NCBI GenBank assembly: GCA_023666965.1
Contig: JAMPAZ010000014.1
Coordinates: 1-33,484 of the forward strand
Direction: 5' to 3'
Origin: Muribaculum sp.
Lineage (GTDB): Bacteria > Bacteroidota > Bacteroidia > Bacteroidales > Muribaculaceae
DNA length: 33,484 nt
Shown here: positions 27,093 to 33,484 of the stretch, one piece after another
How positions within the stretch are numbered: position 1 is the stretch's first letter
Layout: each line of letters begins with the position of its first letter
Made by a program: the position numbers and the translations under genes
Notes under the pieces: generated by a model
The model's input: the letters and a program-made list of their open reading frames with translations, nothing else
The model's database searches: none
What the model was told of the DNA's origin: nothing

Positions 27093-27647
27093 TCAATTGC
27101 CGTTAATCAATTTTCGGAGGTCGGAATCCACTTGTTTTGCTTTCTTGACCACCTGCTTGTTGTCGACAAAAATGAGGTAATATGCGTGTTGTTTTGCTCC
27201 CGTGTCGGTCTTTTCCACAGAGTGCTGAAGTACAGCGAGATTACCGTCTTTTGAGCGCCACAGCATATTGTCGGGTTTATCCTGCAAATTCGAAGGAGAG
27301 CCGTATAGGTCGGTCAAGTGGGATTTAATTTTATCTAAAAATTCCGGTTCTTCGCGGTCGGAAGTCTTATAAAACCCTACTTGATAGAGCTTATCGTTGT
27401 AGAACTGCAATACGCTTCCGTTCCATTCTTGTCCACCCCATGTGGCTGGCGAATAGGAAAATCTCTTTTCACCGTTGCCTTCATCGCGGGTCAGTTTTCG
27501 GGGTACGTCGCCGATCGCTTCGACGCATTTATCGAATTTCCATCCGAAATTGATTCCGTTGACCCCTTTCATCTTTTCTTTGCCGATGGCCATCGCCATG
27601 CCTCCGCACAACACTATCATAGCCAACAGAAATATTGATTTCCTCAT
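27093..27647 (-). CDS. Exported hypothetical protein, periplasmic
   Basis: No family recognised. The 184-residue product begins with a clear signal peptide (KSIFLLAMIVLCGGMAMA, cleavage after AMA), with no lipobox Cys at the cleavage site. The mature part is mixed alpha/beta: INFGWKFDKCVEAIGD near the start, then strands such as SVLQFYNDKLYQVGFYK and HAYYLIFVDNKQ, and a basic C-terminal helix. This resembles small periplasmic proteins in which a short repeat compares ligand-bound forms, but no function can be assigned. It lies 94 bp after the synthetase gene with a terminator between, so it has its own promoter, which I could not find. Confidence 0.7.
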   Translation of the reverse strand: MRKSIFLLAMIVLCGGMAMAIGKEKMKGVNGINFGWKFDKCVEAIGDVPRKLTRDEGNGEKRFSYSPATWGGQEWNGSVLQFYNDKLYQVGFYKTSDREEPEFLDKIKSHLTDLYGSPSNLQDKPDNMLWRSKDGNLAVLQHSVEKTDTGAKQHAYYLIFVDNKQVVKKAKQVDSDLRKLINGN

Positions 27648-27684
27648 AAAAAAATTATTGTTACGTTGTGGTTAATTGCCATAA

Positions 27685-27720
27685 AACCATTAAGGTAGCA
27701 AAGTCGCCACCTTAATGGTT
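27685..27720 (-). terminator. Terminator after the acyl-CoA synthetase gene
   Basis: AACCATTAAGGT pairs with ACCTTAATGGTT over 12 bp, extended by two more pairs past one mismatch, with a short loop. On the minus strand it is followed by TTTTATGG. It starts 21 bp past the synthetase stop. Confidence 0.75.
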
Positions 27721-27741
27721 ACAAATATACAACAAATAATG

Positions 27742-29409
27742 TTATTTCTTGTTTTTATGATCGCGTATTTCCACCCGGCGGATTTTTCCGCTGATGGTCT
27801 TTGGAAGCTCCTTGACAAATTCGATGATTCGGGGATATTTATAAGGAGCGGTTACCCGCTTGACATGGTTTTGGATCTCCTTTATCAGCTCTTCAGTCGA
27901 ATGTTCGGCGCGTTCCAGGTAGTCCTTAGCAAGCACGATAGTGGCCTTCACCACCTGCCCGCGAATTTCGTCAGGAACTCCGGTGATGGCGCATTCGACT
28001 ACGGCAGGGTGCGTCATCAGAGCGCTCTCCACCTCGAATGGGCCAATACGATAGCCCGACGACTTTATGACGTCGTCGATGCGTCCGACAAACCAAAAGT
28101 AGCCGTCTTCGTCGCGCCAAGCGACATCTCCGGTGTGGTAAATACCGTCGTGGTAGGCTTCATATGTGAGCTTGGGGTCGTGGAGATATTCCTTAAACAG
28201 GCCGAGTGGCCGATGCTTTCCTACGCGCACTACAATTTCGCCGTGCTCACCGTCTTCAGCCGGCGTTCCATCGGCGCGGAGCAGATCAATGTCATATTCA
28301 GGTCCTTTTTTGCCCATCGAACCCGGCTTTGGCTCAAGCCACGGATAAGTGGCGATGGTCAGGGTGGTCTCTGTCTGACCGAATCCTTCCATGAGCTTAA
28401 TGCCGGTCAGGTTGAGCCATTCCTCATAAACGCTCGGGTTGAGAGCCTCGCCGGCTATAGTGCAGTACTTTAGGGTCGAAAGATCAAATTTAGAGAGGTC
28501 TTCGCGAATCAAGAAGCGGAAAACGGTGGGTGGGGCGCAGAACGAGGTAATACCATAGTTGTGAATCATGTGCAATACGTCGACCGGCTCAAACTTCTCA
28601 TAGTCGTAGACAAACACGTTGGCACCGGCTATCCACTGCCCGTACAGCTTGCCCCAAACGGCTTTTCCCCATCCGGTATCGGCTAAAGTCAAGTGGAGGC
28701 TGTCTTCATGAAGATTATGCCAATAGCTGCCGGTGATGATATGTCCGAGAGGATAAGTGAAGTCGTGAGCTACCATCTTTGGCTCGCCCGTGGTGCCGGA
28801 AGTAAAGTAGAGCAACGAGATGTCGTCGTTGGTATTCGGCTCTGCCGGACGGACAAACGGGGCGGCCTCTTCGATGCACTTATTAAAGTCGTACCATCCT
28901 TCGGGAACTATAGGGCCCGTAGAGACCAGAGCCTGCAATGTCGGGCATTCGGGTCGCGCTTTCTCGATGTGACGTAGCACAATTTCGTCGCCCGACGCAA
29001 TGATGGCTTTTATTCCGGCCATCTTGCATCGATAGACTATGTCCTTTTCAGTGAGCAGGTGTGTGGCAGGGATTACCGTCGCTCCAAGTTTGTGAAGAGC
29101 TATGATTGAGAACCAGAACTGATAGTGGCGCTTCAAAATGAGCATCACCATGTCACCACGTCCGATTCCGAGTGATTGAAGGAAAGATGCCGTCTTGTCG
29201 CTCTCGCGCTTAATGTCGGCAAAAGTAAACTGAATCCTTTCGCCCTTGTCGTTAGTCCATAATAAGGCCGGCTTTTCAGGAGCCTCTTCGGCCCAGCGGT
29301 CGACCACATCGTATCCGAAATTGAAGTTCTCGGGAACATTCACATGGAAATTCTCCATAAAATCGTCGTAAGAAGAGAACTCCGTTTTGTCAAGAAACCT
29401 CTCAAGCAT
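27742..29409 (-). CDS. AMP-dependent acyl-CoA synthetase
   Basis: ATP-dependent adenylation and thioesterification of a carboxylic acid, ANL superfamily. Core motifs in order are [12 protein letters not shown] (phosphate loop), [28 protein letters not shown] with the hinge Asp, [14 protein letters not shown], and the C-terminal catalytic Lys542 in [10 protein letters not shown]. At 555 residues it fits the medium-chain or aryl-type acyl-CoA synthetases rather than true acetyl-CoA synthetase (about 650). The chain-length preference cannot be told. The next gene upstream on the same strand, 106 bp away, encodes an XRE-cupin protein, a frequent neighbour in Bacteroidales, which suggests that the regulator senses the acid or its CoA ester. 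A hairpin lies in the gap between them. Confidence 0.92.
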   Translation of the reverse strand: MLERFLDKTEFSSYDDFMENFHVNVPENFNFGYDVVDRWAEEAPEKPALLWTNDKGERIQFTFADIKRESDKTASFLQSLGIGRGDMVMLILKRHYQFWFSIIALHKLGATVIPATHLLTEKDIVYRCKMAGIKAIIASGDEIVLRHIEKARPECPTLQALVSTGPIVPEGWYDFNKCIEEAAPFVRPAEPNTNDDISLLYFTSGTTGEPKMVAHDFTYPLGHIITGSYWHNLHEDSLHLTLADTGWGKAVWGKLYGQWIAGANVFVYDYEKFEPVDVLHMIHNYGITSFCAPPTVFRFLIREDLSKFDLSTLKYCTIAGEALNPSVYEEWLNLTGIKLMEGFGQTETTLTIATYPWLEPKPGSMGKKGPEYDIDLLRADGTPAEDGEHGEIVVRVGKHRPLGLFKEYLHDPKLTYEAYHDGIYHTGDVAWRDEDGYFWFVGRIDDVIKSSGYRIGPFEVESALMTHPAVVECAITGVPDEIRGQVVKATIVLAKDYLERAEHSTEELIKEIQNHVKRVTAPYKYPRIIEFVKELPKTISGKIRRVEIRDHKNKK

Positions 29410-29458
29410 AATTAAAATTATATCTTAGATTTTGTAGAATTTAATCGTAAATAAGTCC

Positions 29459-29481
29459 TGTCGGCTGATTAGCAGCCGACA
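29459..29481 (-). terminator. Hairpin between the XRE-cupin and synthetase genes
   Basis: TGTCGGCTG and CAGCCGACA form a perfect 9-bp stem around the loop ATTAG (CTAAT on the minus strand). There is no T run after it, so it is either a weak terminator, a processing site, or an operator with dyad symmetry. It lies 35 bp after the regulator stop and 50 bp before the synthetase start. Confidence 0.5.
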
Positions 29482-29515
29482 AACAACGCAATACGGCACT
29501 GTCGGGGCGTACCGC

Positions 29516-30067
29516 TTACGAAATAATAGCTATGATTTTTGCAGGTTTGTCGCCTAAAGCCCTAAGTCCGTGCGGACGCCGTGCATCAAACATTATGCTG
29601 TCGCCCGGATGCAGAATGCTGGCCTTGCCGCCAGTGGAAATTTCAAGCTCGCCCTCGAGGACGTAGTTAAATTCCTGTCCTTGGTGGGTGTTGAGCGTCA
29701 AAGGGTGCTCTGCGGAACACGGCTCGATTGTCACCAGAAACGGAGCCATAATGCGGTGCTGAAAACCGGAGGCGAGATCTTGATAGCTGTAGGCCTTGGT
29801 GCGTTCAACCTTAATGCCCTTTCCGGCCCTGGTGATATAATATGAGTTCATTGTAGGCTCCTCGCCGAACATAAGCGCCGTCAGTTCAATCCCATAGGTA
29901 GACGCCAATTTGTGCAAAAAGCTGACGGGAATATCGGAAGTTCCGCTTTCGTAAGTCGCCAACAGTACGGGAGTCACGTCGCACTGTTCAGCCATTTGCT
30001 CCACAGTCAGGTCTAATGCATCGCGCAGTCCGCGCAGGCGATTGGCAACTTGTTTGATATGATCCAT
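29516..30067 (-). CDS. XRE-family regulator with C-terminal cupin domain
   Basis: A 183-residue transcription regulator. Residues about 5-65 are a lambda-repressor-like helix-turn-helix (LRDALDLTVEQMAEQCDV, TPVLLATYESGTSDIP). Residues about 105-183 are a small cupin barrel (HQGQEFNYVLEGELEIS, LHPGDSIMFDARRPHGL) with the usual Gln/Glu/His metal-site residues largely kept. Proteins of this type bind small ligands in the cupin and control the adjacent catabolic or synthetase gene. Here that is the acyl-CoA synthetase downstream, and autoregulation is likely. Confidence 0.9.
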   Translation of the reverse strand: MDHIKQVANRLRGLRDALDLTVEQMAEQCDVTPVLLATYESGTSDIPVSFLHKLASTYGIELTALMFGEEPTMNSYYITRAGKGIKVERTKAYSYQDLASGFQHRIMAPFLVTIEPCSAEHPLTLNTHQGQEFNYVLEGELEISTGGKASILHPGDSIMFDARRPHGLRALGDKPAKIIAIIS

Positions 30068-30114
30068 CGTTATGAATGATTGTCGTTAAATATTTTTTAC
30101 CTTTTGAAACGTGG

Positions 30115-30122
30115 CAAAGTTA
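30115..30122 (-). promoter_or_regulatory. Bacteroidetes -7 box for the XRE-cupin gene
   Basis: TAACTTTG on the minus strand, 47 bp before the ATG, is identical to the box before the M13 peptidase gene. The -33 element is not clear. Confidence 0.5.
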
Positions 30123-30248
30123 ATTAGATTATTTTGTATAATAACCCTCGGCAGTTTACAAAGTTTGGCACTCTGCACACAAAAACGACACAATGTGCAA
30201 TGCCCGGGCATAAAAACGACAAAAATAACGACAAATGAACACACAAAA

Positions 30249-30286
30249 AGCCGGAGATGGAATCGTCGTGATTCCAGCCTCCGGCT
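30249..30286 (-). terminator. Rho-independent terminator of the GH51 gene
   Basis: AGCCGGAG pairs with CTCCGGCT and TGGAATC pairs with GATTCCA with a small internal bulge; the loop is five bases. On the minus strand it is followed directly by TTTTTGTGTG. It begins 43 bp past the GH51 stop. This is the strongest terminator in the window. Confidence 0.88.
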
Positions 30287-30328
30287 GACATATCCTCGGG
30301 ATTAATTTTTCCCGGAGCCACTAACGGC

Positions 30329-32878
30329 TTATTCTTGAGATGTGGGTATTCTAAGAATAGTAAACGAGTTTGGCTCAAAGGTGTACTTGAAATACTTGCC
30401 GAACTTGTCGCACTCAGAAGTTACAGGCACAATCTTTTTAGCTTCGGCAAAGCTGTTTTCGTCTGTGCGCGACTCGGACGACAAGGTAATTACGGTTCCC
30501 TTGCTGTCAACCTTTGTGCAATTTAGCCGTAGATCGGCAGTGAAAGGAGCATCGTTTCCGTTAACGACCTTAATAATTGTTTCGCCGGTAGTCTCGTCAT
30601 ATCCAGCAAGAGCATAATGCTTGGTCAGAAGCTCTACTTCCTGCGAGAGCACCTGCTGACCGTCGATATAGCAAGTCAGGTGGCCGTCGGCTGAGAAATC
30701 GACTTTAACCTTATACCATTTTCCGGGTTCCATGTCAAAGTCGGCACCGTTGCCGTTTCCACGGCTATAGTCCCCATCAATTTTCCGGATAACGTTGATA
30801 CGCGACTGACGGCCCATCGAACCAAGATTAAGCGAGAATGAGTTATTGTTGGCATTATCGGCTCCGAATATCAAGGTCGGATATACAGTCACTGAGTCAA
30901 TCCGTTCTGGATTACGCCACGACGGACGGCCTTCACGCACTGCACATGCCTCAAACTCTATGCTTCCACCTTTAAAATTTACGCTCTTTAACAGATTAGC
31001 GACCGGCATTCTCATACGACGATCCATCTTTGTGCTGTCGGGTTTAACTTGCTCGAACTCTGAGAAGTCAACTGACTCGGCAAGGACATTGCCCTCGGCA
31101 TCCGTGGCCTTAAAATTGCGGTATTGATCGACAATATTGTTACCCGAAACCCCGAGGAAGCCTTCAACAGCCGACGGGAGCATTTCGGTCATTATCGTTT
31201 CCAGATTATATGTCGGAACGTTGTGGCTAAACATCTGCTGAACGTAGTACGACGCGCGGCCTACAACGGAGTCGCTCTTGGCCCATATCAAGTTGGTGGC
31301 CCAATCGCGGTGATTGCTGTTTTCAATCAAGGGTGCGTATGATGCTATCTTCACGAGATCACCGTTACGCTCCATACCGGAAATGAAGGCGGCTTCGGCC
31401 AAAGCGGCATCCATGTTACCCGGACCTACACCTTGATTAACAGCGTACTCTCCTACGTAGACGTCATATTTCCCTCGCTCGACGGAGTCAAACAAATGGT
31501 CGTTTTCATAGAAGAACAAGGGATTAACGTACCAGTGTGGGTCAATCATGTCCACCTTATCAAGAAGGTCGAGACGATTATTGAGTCCGAACGTGCATAT
31601 AAACGTGATTTCGGGATATTTCTCCTTAAGTACTTTATAGAGCTGATTGTAGCGGTCGGCATACATGTCGGCCCACTGCTCATTGCCTAACTCTATATAC
31701 TTCATCTTGAATGGTTCGGGATGGCCGGCTTCGGCACGCTTGGCTCCCCAAGTGGTCGTAACGTCGCCCTGAGCATATTCGATAGCATCCTCGATGTCTT
31801 GAAGCACCGGAGCGAGATCGGTAGTGAAGTCACCGTTTCGGAAGTCGCAGGACAAACCGACATTGGCCACAAACATCGGGTCGGCACCTATATCCTCGCA
31901 GAACTGCAAAAACTCGTGGAAACCGAATCCCCATGTGCAGTGGTAATTCCAAAGAATCCACTCGCTCGGACGCTGCATAGGGTCGCCGATAGTGTTCTTC
32001 CATTTAACTCGGTTATCGTAGGTAGCGCCCTCAACAATGCAACCACCCGGCCAACGCACAAAACCCGGATTAAGGTCGGCAAGCATTTGCGCCACGTCGG
32101 CACGCATACCATTTTTACGGTTTTTGAAAGTCTTTTCGGGGAAGAGCGAAACGTAGTCAACGCGCACATTGCCCGGAGCATTAAAAAGGAGGCGGAATTT
32201 GGCCTTTCCGTCTGTAGCATCCGGAGTCAGTACTCCGGTATACTCAGTCCACCCGGATCCCGGCTCTACTTCGAAATCTTTAGAAGCAAGCACTTTATTG
32301 TCGGCAGAAAGTATCTCGGCCTTTACACTACCCTTGTAGGATTCCGGATTAAGGTAAAACCGAAGATCGTAATTGTCGCCCTTGACGGCAGAAATTCCCC
32401 AATAGCCTTCATTAATCAGAGAAGTGCTTTCGCCCTTCATATTCAGCAACATATGATTAGGCGTGTTGCGGTGCAACGGCTTGTCGCCGACTATCGAATG
32501 CTTGGCATCGCCTTCTACACTCCAGCCAATCATTTCGAGCGAATCCTTATCCCAGCGGGTCTTCCAGTCATGGATACGGCCGTCGCCATAAGAGGGAGAA
32601 TGCGGAGCCACGGCATAACCGTCCTTATAGACAGTTCCCGAGGGAATCACCCCTTCCTCGAAGTTACGATTGCGAATCAACTCACCATACAAGGCACCGT
32701 CGCCGGAATGGTTGATCTCTTCAAAAAACACACCATACATTTTAGGGTTCACTTCGGCTCCCTTCTTTGCATAGTCAACTATAATCTCGGCTTGAGGCTC
32801 AGGACTGTTGCCCGAACAAGACCCAAGCGTAGCCGCCACTGTCGCGGCATAAACAAATCGTCGGCACAAATGCTTCAT
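30329..32878 (-). CDS. Alpha-L-arabinofuranosidase, GH51, lipoprotein
   Basis: Releases terminal arabinofuranosyl units from arabinans or arabinoxylans. Signal sequence with lipobox ending TLGSC (Cys21), so it is a lipoprotein, either periplasmic or surface-bound. An N-terminal region (about 35-75) holds MYGVFFEEINHSGDGALYGE, the start of the GH51 barrel. A carbohydrate-binding-module-like insert (about 110-250) comes next, then the rest of the barrel, with acid/base Glu400 in IELGNEQW and nucleophile Glu477 in YVGEYAVNQ. A C-terminal beta domain (LamG-like, about 650-760, then a GH51 C-domain) completes 849 residues. No SusC/SusD genes adjoin it in the window. It has its own terminator. Confidence 0.93.
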   Translation of the reverse strand: MKHLCRRFVYAATVAATLGSCSGNSPEPQAEIIVDYAKKGAEVNPKMYGVFFEEINHSGDGALYGELIRNRNFEEGVIPSGTVYKDGYAVAPHSPSYGDGRIHDWKTRWDKDSLEMIGWSVEGDAKHSIVGDKPLHRNTPNHMLLNMKGESTSLINEGYWGISAVKGDNYDLRFYLNPESYKGSVKAEILSADNKVLASKDFEVEPGSGWTEYTGVLTPDATDGKAKFRLLFNAPGNVRVDYVSLFPEKTFKNRKNGMRADVAQMLADLNPGFVRWPGGCIVEGATYDNRVKWKNTIGDPMQRPSEWILWNYHCTWGFGFHEFLQFCEDIGADPMFVANVGLSCDFRNGDFTTDLAPVLQDIEDAIEYAQGDVTTTWGAKRAEAGHPEPFKMKYIELGNEQWADMYADRYNQLYKVLKEKYPEITFICTFGLNNRLDLLDKVDMIDPHWYVNPLFFYENDHLFDSVERGKYDVYVGEYAVNQGVGPGNMDAALAEAAFISGMERNGDLVKIASYAPLIENSNHRDWATNLIWAKSDSVVGRASYYVQQMFSHNVPTYNLETIMTEMLPSAVEGFLGVSGNNIVDQYRNFKATDAEGNVLAESVDFSEFEQVKPDSTKMDRRMRMPVANLLKSVNFKGGSIEFEACAVREGRPSWRNPERIDSVTVYPTLIFGADNANNNSFSLNLGSMGRQSRINVIRKIDGDYSRGNGNGADFDMEPGKWYKVKVDFSADGHLTCYIDGQQVLSQEVELLTKHYALAGYDETTGETIIKVVNGNDAPFTADLRLNCTKVDSKGTVITLSSESRTDENSFAEAKKIVPVTSECDKFGKYFKYTFEPNSFTILRIPTSQE

Positions 32879-33110
32879 GATACGAAATTGGTTATGTTGT
32901 TGGGTTAATAAAATTATTTAGACTCCAACGCTTTAAGAAAGTTTAAACAAGTTGAATATTTTTTCTCAAAAAAAGTCTTAATCGCATCTCTTCAACGATA
33001 ACGCCGCTAACATGTACCGGCTGGCTTAAAAACCGGCTAAAATATTCAGGACTGACACATCTTAATTAACGTGAGTCCGATATAAGAATCTGCAATATTA
33101 AATGCAAAAC
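32879..33110. other. Non-coding region upstream of GH51
   Basis: No gene seen. The AT-rich part near the GH51 start presumably holds its promoter, but no TAnnTTTG box was found. ACCGGCT occurs twice (33016 and 33032 areas). An imperfect dyad, GGACTGAC at 33049-33056 and GTGAGTCC at 33071-33078, frames an AT-rich centre and might be an operator; this is weak. Confidence 0.35.
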
Positions 33111-33145
33111 AATCAGCCATTTAGGGATAAACTAAGTGGCTGATT
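33111..33145 (+). terminator. Strong hairpin, probably a bidirectional terminator
   Basis: AATCAGCCATTTAG pairs with CTAAGTGGCTGATT over 14 bp with one wobble and a 7-base loop. TTCTTG follows on the plus strand, and an AAAAC run precedes it, giving a short T run (GTTTTGC) on the other strand. No gene in the window ends into it from the left; it may belong to a gene on the minus strand beyond the right edge. Confidence 0.65.
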
Positions 33146-33216
33146 TTCTTGTGGGATTCATGAGAATTTCGTAAATTTATAGTAACTCCAAGTATAACAT
33201 TTACAATGTATTATTC

Positions 33217-33417
33217 ATGATTACCGAGGACAAGATTACAGAAATTTACTGTCTTGAAGTCCCTAAAAGTAGGGTTTTCACTTACGATCATTTTTCCTCG
33301 GAAACCATCCTCGCTCTACTCTTTTCTTCTGTTCAAAAACTTCAAGTATGCTCCAAAAGCAAGAGAAAGCTATTACAGCAAGCAGCGTTTGCCAAAAGAA
33401 ATTGTCGTTCAGAATAG
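33217..33417 (+). pseudogene. Possible degraded transposase N-terminus
   Basis: The first 13 codons, MITEDKITEIYCL, resemble the start of Bacteroidetes IS982-like transposases, but the frame then changes character (EVPKSRVFTYDHF) and ends after 66 codons. Nothing else of a transposase is convincing in the following ~200 bp. It is either a frameshifted, truncated remnant or a chance likeness. Confidence 0.3.
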
Positions 33418-33484
33418 ATAAAGTTAAAGTACAATAGTTCGTTAAAAATTTATTCATAGGCTAAGCAGCATCAACCTCAAAGCC

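Noticed and set aside
27715-28473. A 252-codon plus-strand frame opposite the acyl-CoA synthetase
   Set aside because: Antisense shadow of a gene with complete ANL motifs; no recognisable protein features.
31721-32908. A 395-codon open frame on the plus strand opposite the GH51 gene
   Set aside because: It lies wholly antisense to a well-supported GH51 gene with intact catalytic motifs; its translation has no domain and reflects codon bias on the other strand.

Overview
The window looks like a chromosomal segment of a Bacteroidales bacterium, probably Muribaculaceae or a close relative. The evidence is the gene content (a YidC with a large periplasmic domain, DUF4271, a GT117/DUF2723 membrane protein, a type IX secretion sorting domain, a GH51 lipoprotein), the absence of clear Shine-Dalgarno sites, and Bacteroidetes-type TAnnTTTG -7 boxes before pyrG, the M13 peptidase gene and the cupin regulator gene. 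The family-level assignment is inference.

Layout. 1-775: insertion-sequence debris (a transposase-like 3' end on + and a broken IS5-type transposase on -), then an AT-rich leader with iterated short repeats before pyrG. 776-11673 (+): a tightly packed block, pyrG, yidC, iron alcohol dehydrogenase, GT117/DUF2723 protein, polysaccharide deacetylase, queG, ribF. 11681-16672 (-): an equally packed block read toward ribF, ribE, LOG-family protein, DUF4271, hemD, rnpA, yidD, TatD-like, outer-membrane-like protein. 16774-18819 (-): a secreted M13 metallopeptidase. 18959-26721 (-): a visibly AT-rich accessory locus holding a 2085-residue SpvB/FG-GAP/YD-repeat/RHS protein with a GIY-YIG-like C-terminal tip, a small type IX-sorted protein translationally coupled upstream, and two paralogous 154-155 residue genes, one on each side. 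26841-32878 (-): a small acidic ORF, a periplasmic hypothetical, an acyl-CoA synthetase with its XRE-cupin regulator, and a GH51 arabinofuranosidase lipoprotein. 32879-33484: non-coding except for a terminator and a possible transposase N-terminal scrap.

The two housekeeping blocks cover nucleotide, flavin, haem and queuosine metabolism, RNase P and membrane-protein insertion. yidC lies in one block and its helper yidD, beside rnpA, in the other.

The most interesting part is the RHS locus. Its two flanking paralogues have diverged over their first ~94 residues, yet share a 188-bp 3' end with a single, synonymous mismatch (18959-19146 and 26257-26444, direct orientation). This points to recent gene conversion or duplication and to a recombination anchor around a polymorphic-toxin module. 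The paralogue immediately after the toxin tip is the best immunity candidate, and the other may be an orphan immunity gene.
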